From the IMG/VR virus record IMGVR_UViG_3300020468_000003, positions 1 through 64,000 of that record: 64,000 nucleotides of DNA, one strand, 5' to 3'. A program made the translations under genes and the position numbers. The DNA is from a virus. Below are positions 8,063-15,649 of the stretch, piece by piece (position 1 is the first letter of the stretch; the number at the start of each line of letters is the position of its first letter). The notes beneath the pieces were generated by a model. It was not told where the DNA came from. It searched no databases and worked only from the letters and a program-made list of their open reading frames with translations.

Positions 8063-8653
8063 TTAGTTGATGTTTTCACCACCTGCTGCGGAACCAACAC
8101 CCTTGGCAGCTTCCCACCAGTGAACTTGGAACTCTGCAGTAAACTCTTGAATACCTTCCGTATCATATGATAGGTTGATAGGAGCAACTTGAGTTGGGAA
8201 AATATCGTAAAAACGATAAGATCTTAGTGTTTCTCCAGAACGATCTAGTTGGAAAACAGTCGCGTCTGCTTGATAAGATGCAGGATCTGTTGAACCTGTA
8301 TTATCAGAGACTCTGTTTATTGCGTTCATCCATGATTCCATGGCAGAACGAATAGCAAAATCTGTATCGTTAATAACTGTAATTGTCCAACTATCAAAAG
8401 TTCTATCTCCTGCTACGTGGAGAATCCTACCTCTGAATGGGACTGTTATGTCAGCTATGTTTGAAGCAGGTAAATTTGCTGCTTTAACTAAGAATCTTGC
8501 TTTGTCAAGAACTTCTGAACTTGCTGGAGCAATACTAGGGAAGTTGAGTACAACTTCAAATAGATTACTTCTTGCACCGCCACCGATTAACTTACTTTTA
8601 AAGTCAGTAATCTTTCTTAATGGAGGTGGATTGATTTGTTGTCTGGTGGGCAT
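8063..8653 (-). CDS. 19: Tail tube protein gp19
   Basis: A 196-aa member of the T4 gp19 family (T4 163 aa). It has an SNLFEVVLNFPS strand near residue 30, KAANLPASNIADITVPFRGR, then AGDRTFDSWTITVINDTDF before the helix ESWMNAIN, and a C-terminal EFTAEFQVHWWE strand. Hexamers stack inside the sheath to form the DNA conduit. It lies between the sheath and portal genes, and the spacer to gp18 is only 15 nt. No promoter of its own is evident. Confidence 0.94.
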   Translation of the reverse strand: MPTRQQINPPPLRKITDFKSKLIGGGARSNLFEVVLNFPSIAPASSEVLDKARFLVKAANLPASNIADITVPFRGRILHVAGDRTFDSWTITVINDTDFAIRSAMESWMNAINRVSDNTGSTDPASYQADATVFQLDRSGETLRSYRFYDIFPTQVAPINLSYDTEGIQEFTAEFQVHWWEAAKGVGSAAGGENIN

Positions 8654-8668
8654 TTTTTAAACCTCTAA

Positions 8669-10846
8669 TTAAACGTTACCGATTACTTCTTCAAATGAAA
8701 CACCTGTTCTAGTTGCAACAAATGTTAGACCAATGAAGTTAATTGATCTTGCTGGTTTGATAAAGATGTCAGCGACGAATTCGTTTGAATCAATAACTGC
8801 TGCAGTATTGTTTGTCTGATCGCAAACAACAACATAGTCTGTAATTCCACGCTTTGCTTGAACATCGCGTAAGAATGGTTCAACTATATTTACAAAGTTA
8901 GTTCTTGTAATTTCATCGTTAAACTCAAATAATTGATCTTTGGCAGCAGCTGAGATTGCATCTTCTAAGAAGAGGAATAAACGACGAACGTTAATTCTGT
9001 CGAATGCTGATGCTCTGGCAAGACCAGTCTTGTCACCGAATAGGATAATTCCGTCTCCTGGTGAGAAGATTACGGGGTTAACTCTGTTACTATACAGAAC
9101 ATCCCTTTGAGATTTTGTAGGATTATACGCTAGTTTGATAGCATTGAGGATTGAACCTCTTGCTGTTCCCGCAGGTGAGAACCAGGGGAAGTTATTAATA
9201 TCGTTTCTAGCACAGATACCTGCGATGTCTCCATTTAGAGGTACATATCTAAATGTATTTGCAAACCTATCATACATGTATTTGTATCCACTGTCAAATA
9301 CAGCGTAACTTGATGAAGGTAATGGTGCAAAGAATGATACTACATTGTCTGTAATTGTATTAGCAGAGTTTATAGTATTAGTTGTATTATCAGCTGATTC
9401 TGATAAAAAAGCACCTCTATATGGTGATATGAACGCAATTGCGTCTTTTCTAAGTTCAGCAACTGAAATAAGTTTAGATGCTAAACCTTGTGCTGCTTCT
9501 TTTCCATAACTTGCAGATCCTTGAATTAGGAAGTCAACGTCATATTCTTCGGTGTTACCAAGAATATCATAACCTCCATTGATATCTGCTTTAGTTGAAT
9601 CTAAAGCACCTGCGGTTCCAATACCAGATGAATAATCGTAGTTGAAACCTTTTGAAAGAGTGAATGTCTGATTTCCAGCTGCTGAGAAGATTATATCTTC
9701 TGCAGGTTGATCCCAAGCATCATCTCCTTGTAATGTAAATCCAGAACTGTATCCAGTAGTTGTTATACCCGCAGGTGCACTACCACCAAAGATAAATTCT
9801 GAGTTGTTATAAAGATATTTTCTCCAGTAAGAAGGACTTCCTGCTGAGAATACTGCGTCATCTGCCTTAGAAAGACTTAGATGCTTCTCAAGAACAGTAC
9901 CAACAGTTCCTGTTACAGATCCGTTTCCATCAAAAACAATAACATGGACTTCATCATTCTTAGACTTTCTAGATTCAGCGAATGAAGAAGTTCCTGGTCT
10001 TCCTGCTAAAGCATTCCACTTATAAGTTATTGTTGAAATACCTGTTGAACTGATGTTAACTGTTTGAGTATCGAACCAGTCTACTGCAGTGTCATAATTT
10101 TTAGTTGCGTAAGCACTAGAATATCCATTTGTATGAACTCCTACTGTTCCACTACTATCAAACTGCCATGTTCCCCCTGCAGTGTAGTCTACTTCAACTT
10201 CATCTCCGTTTGGATCAATGTAAGAATTAACCTTAACTTTGACTGAACTATTTCCTGCACCAACTTCAGTAACTATACCTTTAAGGTAATATCCAGTTAA
10301 CTGTGTTGTTGTTCCTGCACCAATTAATACTTTAGTATCAAGTCCTTGTGTTACACCATATCCAACTACAACATCAGCGAACTCTCCGCTTAATGTTTGG
10401 TCAGCAAGTGAATCAATTATTGCTACTTGAATACCATTCGCCCAAGAACCTGGATTTCTAGCGGCTACCACTACATTTCCAATTGTGTTCTCGTCGTATG
10501 TTTTTGTTACGTAATCTTCAGTACTGTTAATAGTAATACTACTTGCAGTTCCTGCTAGTGCGTTTGTTAAATTATCTCCCGATGCCCTTACTACTCGCAA
10601 ACCGCCACCATACGCTAAGTATGATGATGCGGTAAGCCAGTGCTCATAGTGCTTATCGATAGCAGCAGGTTCCCCAAAAATATCTACTAGTTGCTGTTCT
10701 GTGCTCACCAATGTTGGTAAGTTAACAGGACCTTTTGGGAAAGGTGCTACAATTGCTCCAATTTTATCCGTTGTTGGATCAATTCGACCACTAGTAAGAT
10801 CAACTTCTCTTACTAGTATCCCTGGAGATGCTAAATTTAGTGGCAT
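8669..10846 (-). CDS. 18: Contractile tail sheath protein gp18
   Basis: A 725-aa sheath protein (T4 659 aa). The N-terminus MPLNLASPGILVREVDLTSG is typical, as is the inner C-terminal domain: RINVRRLFLFLEDAISAAA, FNDEITRTNFVNIVEPFLRDVQAKRGI and the last strand SINFIGLTFVATRTGVSFEE. The middle third (~120-480) is variable and exposed in contracted and extended tails. The protein polymerises on the gp19 tube and contracts to drive it through the cell envelope. It has its own late-type promoter 35 nt upstream. Confidence 0.96.
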   Translation of the reverse strand: MPLNLASPGILVREVDLTSGRIDPTTDKIGAIVAPFPKGPVNLPTLVSTEQQLVDIFGEPAAIDKHYEHWLTASSYLAYGGGLRVVRASGDNLTNALAGTASSITINSTEDYVTKTYDENTIGNVVVAARNPGSWANGIQVAIIDSLADQTLSGEFADVVVGYGVTQGLDTKVLIGAGTTTQLTGYYLKGIVTEVGAGNSSVKVKVNSYIDPNGDEVEVDYTAGGTWQFDSSGTVGVHTNGYSSAYATKNYDTAVDWFDTQTVNISSTGISTITYKWNALAGRPGTSSFAESRKSKNDEVHVIVFDGNGSVTGTVGTVLEKHLSLSKADDAVFSAGSPSYWRKYLYNNSEFIFGGSAPAGITTTGYSSGFTLQGDDAWDQPAEDIIFSAAGNQTFTLSKGFNYDYSSGIGTAGALDSTKADINGGYDILGNTEEYDVDFLIQGSASYGKEAAQGLASKLISVAELRKDAIAFISPYRGAFLSESADNTTNTINSANTITDNVVSFFAPLPSSSYAVFDSGYKYMYDRFANTFRYVPLNGDIAGICARNDINNFPWFSPAGTARGSILNAIKLAYNPTKSQRDVLYSNRVNPVIFSPGDGIILFGDKTGLARASAFDRINVRRLFLFLEDAISAAAKDQLFEFNDEITRTNFVNIVEPFLRDVQAKRGITDYVVVCDQTNNTAAVIDSNEFVADIFIKPARSINFIGLTFVATRTGVSFEEVIGNV

Positions 10847-10880
10847 CTTGTGTTCTCCGAATCCAGAATTATACTGAAAT

Positions 10881-10888
10881 TATTTATT
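10881..10888 (-). promoter_or_regulatory. T4-type late promoter upstream of gp18
   Basis: The minus strand reads CAATAAATA, 35 nt upstream of the gp18 ATG, in the 78-nt gap after the zinc-ribbon gene. Confidence 0.6.
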
Positions 10889-10924
10889 GAAAAGTATATT
10901 TACAACGGGGAAACCCTGCGTGAA

Positions 10925-11146
10925 CTACCAATCTGGATACTCCCATTTGTTACTAATCTTCTTTTTCGACCTTTTAACTCTTATTTTTGTGCAATCCTTA
11001 CATTCATAAGAATATGAAGATAAAGTAGTTCTATTCTTACGTGTTAGATAAAATTCTTGTACAAGATCTTTCGTTTCTCCACATACACGACATTTTCTTT
11101 CAGTGAATAGTAAATGATCTAAACTAATTTCACTATCAAAGTCCAT
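10925..11146 (-). CDS. Small zinc-ribbon protein
   Basis: A 73-aa protein with two CxxC pairs: RKCRVCGETK near residue 18 and YECKDCTKIRVKR near residue 48. The spacing fits one zinc knuckle of the kind found in HNH-type and other nucleic-acid-binding proteins. The C-terminus is basic and ends KWEYPDW. No catalytic HNH residues are visible. It abuts the NifU-like gene (shared base at 11146) and precedes gp18, a usual spot for this protein in cyanophages. A DNA-binding or regulatory role is an inference. Confidence 0.7.
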   Translation of the reverse strand: MDFDSEISLDHLLFTERKCRVCGETKDLVQEFYLTRKNRTTLSSYSYECKDCTKIRVKRSKKKISNKWEYPDW

Positions 11147-11430
11147 TATAAAACCTGAATTACTCCTACCACTTCAGGAAATGTTTGAACTAAGTGTTTC
11201 TCAATACCCATTTTTAATGTTTGTGCACTCATTGCACAGGTTTCGCATGCACCAGATAATCTTACTTTTACTATAGCTGCCTCTTCATTCTTCTTGACAC
11301 CATAATAATCCCTAATTGCTTCTTCCAAATTATCTTCAATTTCCACAAACTCCAAATATCCACCATCTGCTTCCACATATGGTCTCAATTCATCTAATGC
11401 TTCATTTACTTCTGTTGGACTTGGAATCAT
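11146..11430 (-). CDS. NifU-like Fe-S scaffold domain protein
   Basis: A 94-aa protein made only of the NifU C-terminal (Nfu) domain. It has LDELRPYVEADGGYLEFVEI near the N-terminus, the cluster-binding CxxC in RLSGACETCAMSAQTLKMG (residues ~60-64), and the ending FPEVVGVIQVL. Cyanobacterial Nfu/NifU proteins share this pattern and carry [4Fe-4S] or [2Fe-2S] clusters for transfer to apoproteins such as those of photosystem I. It is probably a host-derived auxiliary gene acting in the cytoplasm. A clear AGAGGA ribosome site precedes the ATG. It is co-expressed with packaging and tail genes. Confidence 0.88.
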   Translation of the reverse strand: MIPSPTEVNEALDELRPYVEADGGYLEFVEIEDNLEEAIRDYYGVKKNEEAAIVKVRLSGACETCAMSAQTLKMGIEKHLVQTFPEVVGVIQVL

Positions 11431-11560
11431 AAATCTTTTCCTCTCTTCTTATATATTCTAACCTAATTCCTTTATGTTGCAACAAAATCCTCTTTGCTTC
11501 CGTCATCTTTCGATGATAAAAAACAATAGGTTGCTCGTGTAATCCTGAGTCACCACTCAT
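11402..11560 (-). CDS. Small basic protein, 52 aa, coupled to the NifU-like gene
   Basis: A 52-aa frame starting MSGDSGLHEQPIVFYHRKMT and ending YDSKSNRSK, rich in Lys/Arg. The start is marked by a strong GGAGG ribosome site five bases before the ATG. The end overlaps the NifU-like start by 29 nt, which suggests translational coupling. The 110 nt between this gene and the membrane-protein gene hold only AT-rich sequence with weak promoter-like boxes. I do not recognise a family. Confidence 0.65.
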   Translation of the reverse strand: MSGDSGLHEQPIVFYHRKMTEAKRILLQHKGIRLEYIRREEKIYDSKSNRSK

Positions 11561-11670
11561 AAATCCTCCGTTGTAAAGTACTTTTATATGTTCTTCTTTC
11601 TTTCAGTTTATCATATAACTTTAATATTTACAAATTTTATATTCTCTTTATACTTTATTTTGTTACATAT

Positions 11671-12045
11671 CTAAGTTCTGAAAAGCATTATCTGGTAATT
11701 TAACCATCTTTCAAAATTTACCATTCTAATCCAAATCCAATCCCAAACCATCGTATAATATTGATTTATGTATAATCCAAATAAATCAATCTGCTTGAAT
11801 ATTGGTGTAACTCTATAATCAAATTCTGCTTGAGGTCCAGTATCATATTTTATTTCTTCATCACAAAACTGTTTACTAACTGCACCTTCTTTTACTAACT
11901 TTGCACACAATTCTCTTTTATCAAAAATTTCATACTGTCTTTCTCTCCATCCAGTATAAACACCAGAAACATTACTGTATACAATTAAAGGTACTGCAAA
12001 TGCAACAGTAAAATTAACATATGCTTTTTTTAATTTCTTAAACAT
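11671..12045 (-). CDS. Small membrane-anchored protein downstream of terminase
   Basis: A 124-aa protein when started at the ATG that overlaps the gp17 stop as TAATG; a start five codons earlier is possible but has less support. Residues ~7-25 (AYVNFTVAFAVPLIVYSNV) form one likely transmembrane segment after a short Lys-rich N-terminus. Two cysteines follow, then an aromatic-rich C-terminus (YYTMVWDWIWIRMVNFERW) that may lie on a membrane surface. Cyanophages often carry such a protein after gp17; function unknown. Coupling to gp17 suggests late expression. Confidence 0.7.
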   Translation of the reverse strand: MFKKLKKAYVNFTVAFAVPLIVYSNVSGVYTGWRERQYEIFDKRELCAKLVKEGAVSKQFCDEEIKYDTGPQAEFDYRVTPIFKQIDLFGLYINQYYTMVWDWIWIRMVNFERWLNYQIMLFRT

Positions 12046-13724
12046 TACATATAATCCCACATAAATGAGTTATCTCCATACTCATCTGTGTTCCATTCTT
12101 TAGTTTGCATCGGATTTTCTTTAGTCCACACATCTCCACCTTCTACAATAGGAGACATATCATCTAACCCATCATTAATAAATCCAAAAGGTGCCATGTC
12201 CTGTTCTATCTGGTCTCTCTGATCTTCATATATCCTCTTTCTTACATCATTATCAGTCATTTCCTTGAAATAATCTTGGGCAACTAACCAAGAAAATATA
12301 ACCATACACATTGCTAGATCATCATTACAACCCTCCTCTGCCATAAATGAGTTGTTTCTTTGAATAAAAGTAGTTAATTCTGATATGATTTCGTAATCAG
12401 ATACTAGTAGTTTATCATCCTCAATCAGTGTTTTCAGGTTTGAGCACCCTAATTTTTTAACTGCCTGAGACATTCTTACACCAAGTTGGGATTTTTTGCC
12501 AGAAAAACCTGCTCCAACTACTTGTCCATTTCTTCCTCTCATAGAACACATAAGAAGATTGTCATATTCTAAATCAAAATGAAGAATACTTGCTACTTGA
12601 TCTCCAATATCATTAACTTCTACCAATAAGAAGGCACCATTGTATGCTTTGCCCACTTCATTTATGATATTAGGGTATAACATTGGTTTAATTTCATTAT
12701 TTCTATACTTACCTACTATCTTATAGGGGAATTTAGTTATATCATAAATGATAAATGCCGAGTAATCGTTACCAATTCCACGGGCAACATCTATAGTCAT
12801 GAGATAATTAGATTCTTCTTTTGGGTGTTCATATATGTCTAAACCATTATGTCTCTTTATAGGTTCATGATAAACAAGACTTTTTAACTTATCAGGTCTT
12901 ATAAGAGTACCTACTGATCCTAGAAATTCGCATTCAAATTCAATTTTGAATTGTTGTTCAGAAGTATTTGCTATTGTTTGCTCTTTCCACGCATCATCTC
13001 TACCTGGTACTTCAGACCAATGAACTTCTGTTGGGATATAATCACTTTTACCTTTTTCTGCATCATGCCACATACGATAAAAATGATTCATACCTTTAGG
13101 GGTAGAAACAATAATTACTTTAGTGCTTTGTCCAGATGTAATAGTAGGATATACAGACGCAAAGAAATCATCCGCAATATGATTTGGTATGAATGCAAAT
13201 TCGTCTAAGAATATAACGTTATAAGATCCACCACGAACAGCAGATGATGATGTAGAGTTTGCTGATATTTTTGATCCATTCTCTAATTCTAAGGAACCTT
13301 TATTCCATGCAATAATACCTTGTTGCATCCAAGTTGGTAAATTTTCATATGCTAATTGAAGTCTACCTAATAAATCTCTGGCAGTAGAGGCTTTGTTTGC
13401 CAATATTGCAACATTAACATTATCATTGAATACTGCATAATGAAGTAAATATGATACACAAGTAGTAGATTTACCTGTCTGCCGAGGCATTTTACAGATG
13501 TTAAATCTATTATCGTGAAAGTTTTCTAGTAACTTCTGCTGAAATGGATACAATTTAAAGGGTTGTAGTCCATGATCAAGAGTTACTATTTTTATATAAT
13601 TCTTTGCAAAATATACGGGATCTTCTCTACATTTTATAAACTCAACTATTTGATCTTCAGTAAAGTTTATAGGAGTATTTGCTTTTTTCAGATTTGGATT
13701 ACCCAAATATACATTATCACTCAT
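12045..13724 (-). CDS. 17: Terminase large subunit gp17
   Basis: A 559-aa packaging motor (T4 610 aa). The ATPase half has Walker A MPRQTGKS (Lys85) and Walker B VIFLDEF (Asp174, Glu175). The nuclease half has the RNase H-like acidic residues Asp312 in MTIDVARG, Glu369 in LLVEVND and Asp468/469 in GCNDDLAM, matching T4 D401, E458 and D542. The enzyme docks on gp20, translocates DNA by ATP hydrolysis and cuts the concatemer at headful. AGGAG precedes the ATG. The gene is intact with no intron or intein. Confidence 0.97.
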   Translation of the reverse strand: MSDNVYLGNPNLKKANTPINFTEDQIVEFIKCREDPVYFAKNYIKIVTLDHGLQPFKLYPFQQKLLENFHDNRFNICKMPRQTGKSTTCVSYLLHYAVFNDNVNVAILANKASTARDLLGRLQLAYENLPTWMQQGIIAWNKGSLELENGSKISANSTSSSAVRGGSYNVIFLDEFAFIPNHIADDFFASVYPTITSGQSTKVIIVSTPKGMNHFYRMWHDAEKGKSDYIPTEVHWSEVPGRDDAWKEQTIANTSEQQFKIEFECEFLGSVGTLIRPDKLKSLVYHEPIKRHNGLDIYEHPKEESNYLMTIDVARGIGNDYSAFIIYDITKFPYKIVGKYRNNEIKPMLYPNIINEVGKAYNGAFLLVEVNDIGDQVASILHFDLEYDNLLMCSMRGRNGQVVGAGFSGKKSQLGVRMSQAVKKLGCSNLKTLIEDDKLLVSDYEIISELTTFIQRNNSFMAEEGCNDDLAMCMVIFSWLVAQDYFKEMTDNDVRKRIYEDQRDQIEQDMAPFGFINDGLDDMSPIVEGGDVWTKENPMQTKEWNTDEYGDNSFMWDYM

Positions 13725-13732
13725 AGTTTCTC

Positions 13733-13975
13733 CTATGTCATCTCATAAGGAAGATCTCTTGCAGGTTTACTCTTCGGAAGCAAACCGCTAGAAGTTTTAT
13801 CGTGTTCTAAGGTTTGTTGTGCAAGATCTACCATTTTCTCCAAGTTTTGAATCCTTTTTTCAAGATTCTTCACTTTGGGGTCCTGTCCATCGTTGCCAGA
13901 TTGTATTTTCTTGTCCAAGTTTTGTTCTCCAGTCGTAATGCGATAACTGAAGTTTCTCACTTGCAATAAGGTCAC
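13733..13975 (-). CDS. Small coiled-coil protein between gp16 and gp17
   Basis: An 80-aa frame whose C-terminal half is a clear heptad coiled coil (DPKVKNLEKRIQNLEKMVDL) followed by a Lys/Pro-rich tail. It ends 8 nt before gp17. The first ~39 codons overlap the 3' end of the 173-aa gene in another frame, so the true start may be downstream, or the product may be made by frameshifting from that gene. The coiled coil downstream of the overlap supports that this frame is translated. Confidence 0.5.
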   Translation of the reverse strand: MTLLQVRNFSYRITTGEQNLDKKIQSGNDGQDPKVKNLEKRIQNLEKMVDLAQQTLEHDKTSSGLLPKSKPARDLPYEMT

Positions 13976-14381
13976 TGCCTATTCCTTTTGAAGGTTTTAG
14001 GGGTTCGTTTGGAATAACATCAATGAAATCTGCATAATGTTTACCATTAGCATCTTCTATAGAAACAGAATTAATATCTTCTTTTTGCATGTAATTAGAT
14101 GCAGAATCCATTTTATCTGTTGATGTTGTTATCTTTGCTTGAACCCAAGCAGGTATATTTTTTTCCTTCTTACCTAATGCTTTTTTAAGTTTGGCAACAT
14201 TTCTCTCAGTTCTAGATAACTGCCTTTGTGCCATTGAAACTTCGTGATCTTTGTTCTCCTTTCCTTCGGAGACATCTTTTTTGACTAACAATCCATCGGG
14301 TTGTACCATGCTACCCTCTGGAATTGGCTTACATTTTTCATCGGTATTACAGTAGTAATATCCATCCTTACAAGATTTCAT
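13860..14381 (-). CDS. Conserved protein of the packaging module, 173 aa
   Basis: Starts MKSCKDGYYYCNTDEKCKPIP, a short Cys-rich segment of four cysteines. A helical charged region follows (SMAQRQLSRTERNVAKLKKA), then LPAWVQ-type KNIPAWVQAKITTSTDKMDSA, a block I recognise in cyanophage proteins near gp16. The C-terminus has HYDWRTKL, similar to a recurrent YDWR segment of cyanophage proteins. A role in packaging or in the virion is inferred from position only. A late-type promoter lies 29 nt upstream, inside gp16. Confidence 0.75.
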   Translation of the reverse strand: MKSCKDGYYYCNTDEKCKPIPEGSMVQPDGLLVKKDVSEGKENKDHEVSMAQRQLSRTERNVAKLKKALGKKEKNIPAWVQAKITTSTDKMDSASNYMQKEDINSVSIEDANGKHYADFIDVIPNEPLKPSKGIGSDLIASEKLQLSHYDWRTKLGQENTIWQRWTGPQSEES

Positions 14382-14389
14382 ATGTAAGT

Positions 14390-14827
14390 TTAAGCGTCTG
14401 ATGCTTTATTATTTATCATTCCTTGCTTTAGTAACTTAGAAAGATCGGAAGTTGAACCCACATACAAGGCATTATTTGTTACATTATTTGTAGTGGTTTT
14501 AGGAGAATCTTGTTCAATATCTTTAATTTTTTTCTGTAAATCAATCAATTTATCTGTAGTGTCTGCAACACTTTTGATTAATTGTCCTGCAACTTCGTAT
14601 GCTCTAGCACTAGCACCTTCCTCTGCTACTTCCATAATACCGTTTATTGCTTCTTGCCCCTTTTCAATTAAAGAATATAAATTACCTCTAGTATATTCAT
14701 AGTCTTTTTGGATATCTTTATCCTCAGATTTTTTAGTTTTTAATATCTTCAACTCTTTAGGTTCTTCTTTCACGATGTCAGAAGCAGTGTTAAGAGCATC
14801 ATTTAAATCTTCAAATTGATCTTTCAT
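14390..14827 (-). CDS. 16: Terminase small subunit gp16
   Basis: A 145-aa helical protein (T4 164 aa) with the gp16 core: ARAYEVAGQLIKSVADTTDKLIDLQKKIKDIE, two antiparallel helices that oligomerise into a ring, and a C-terminal VGSTSDLSKLL segment. gp16 recognises DNA for packaging and regulates the gp17 ATPase and nuclease. Charged, disordered stretches precede the core. It directly follows gp15 (1 nt apart), as in other T4-like genomes. Confidence 0.9.
   Translation of the reverse strand: MKDQFEDLNDALNTASDIVKEEPKELKILKTKKSEDKDIQKDYEYTRGNLYSLIEKGQEAINGIMEVAEEGASARAYEVAGQLIKSVADTTDKLIDLQKKIKDIEQDSPKTTTNNVTNNALYVGSTSDLSKLLKQGMINNKASDA
14410..14417 (-). promoter_or_regulatory. T4-type late promoter inside gp16
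   Basis: The minus strand reads GATAAATA within the last codons of gp16, 29 nt upstream of the 173-aa gene. It would give extra transcripts of the terminase large subunit operon. Confidence 0.45.
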
Positions 14828-15649
14828 TTACTTTCCGTCCTGAAAGAACTCTAATCCTTCAGAGAATCCAAAATCATCTCCAGGACCAACTAATGCATCA
14901 TCAACTGTATCTATAACATTATCTGCATTTAAATCAGTTGTTGCTTTAGGAGTAACAGTATACCTCATTTCTCTCTTTGCAGTTGCAGGATTGGTCTGAG
15001 TGTAAGTATCGACTTGAACTTTCTTGATAAGACCTTCTGCATTATCAGCAATTTTACCGAATAGATATGTCTTAGCAGTAAAGTTTAAAGTATAAATTAG
15101 TGCTCTTCTGGTAGAAAAATCTCCTTCATAATCATCTACAAAAGATACACCATTCAAAACTATAGGAATATCTCTCTTTTCTCCGATAGCACTAACAAGG
15201 TCTATAGTTACATTAAGAGATGGTTGAAAGAATGGTAATATTTGTTCTACAATCTGTAAAGCATCATCATTTAACTTACAATATATGTTTAATTCAAATC
15301 CAACGTCGTAAGGGACAGGCATAAAAACTTTTCTCATAGTTGAAGATGCTGTATCAACTGCTTTAAAGGTTGATGTCATTCCTGTTTTTCTAGTTCCATC
15401 ATATGTTAAGGATGTCATTTCAAAAGACATTCTTGGTAAAGATATTGCTACTGCCTTGTTTAATTGTGATTGTTGTGTAAGTCTTGCTAAAAATTTCTGT
15501 CTTGGAGCATATGCTAATGGAACTCTCAGTTCATCAATAACATTCCCCGTCTGTCCATCATAATGCTTAATATAAATTTGATTGAACAATGTTCCGAAAG
15601 ATACAATGGTCTTTCGCATTATTTCGTGGTAGTAATGACTTCCTAACAT
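14828..15649 (-). CDS. 15: Tail sheath terminator/stabiliser gp15
   Basis: A 273-aa protein (T4 gp15 272 aa). Recognisable features are the N-terminal SFGTLFNQIYIKHYD, the VPLAYAPRQKFLARL block, and the central MPVPYDVGFELNIYCKLNDD strand region with YTLNFTAKTYLFG later. gp15 hexamers cap the sheath and tube and join the tail to the gp13/gp14 neck. The ATG overlaps the stop of gp14 by one base (TAATG), so the two are coupled. Confidence 0.93.
   Translation of the reverse strand: MLGSHYYHEIMRKTIVSFGTLFNQIYIKHYDGQTGNVIDELRVPLAYAPRQKFLARLTQQSQLNKAVAISLPRMSFEMTSLTYDGTRKTGMTSTFKAVDTASSTMRKVFMPVPYDVGFELNIYCKLNDDALQIVEQILPFFQPSLNVTIDLVSAIGEKRDIPIVLNGVSFVDDYEGDFSTRRALIYTLNFTAKTYLFGKIADNAEGLIKKVQVDTYTQTNPATAKREMRYTVTPKATTDLNADNVIDTVDDALVGPGDDFGFSEGLEFFQDGK

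Noticed and set aside
8058-8066. A CTAAATAAAC element before gp20 as a late promoter.
   Set aside because: It differs from the TATAAATA consensus at the most conserved positions; similar CTAAATAAT elements occur by chance in this AT-rich DNA.
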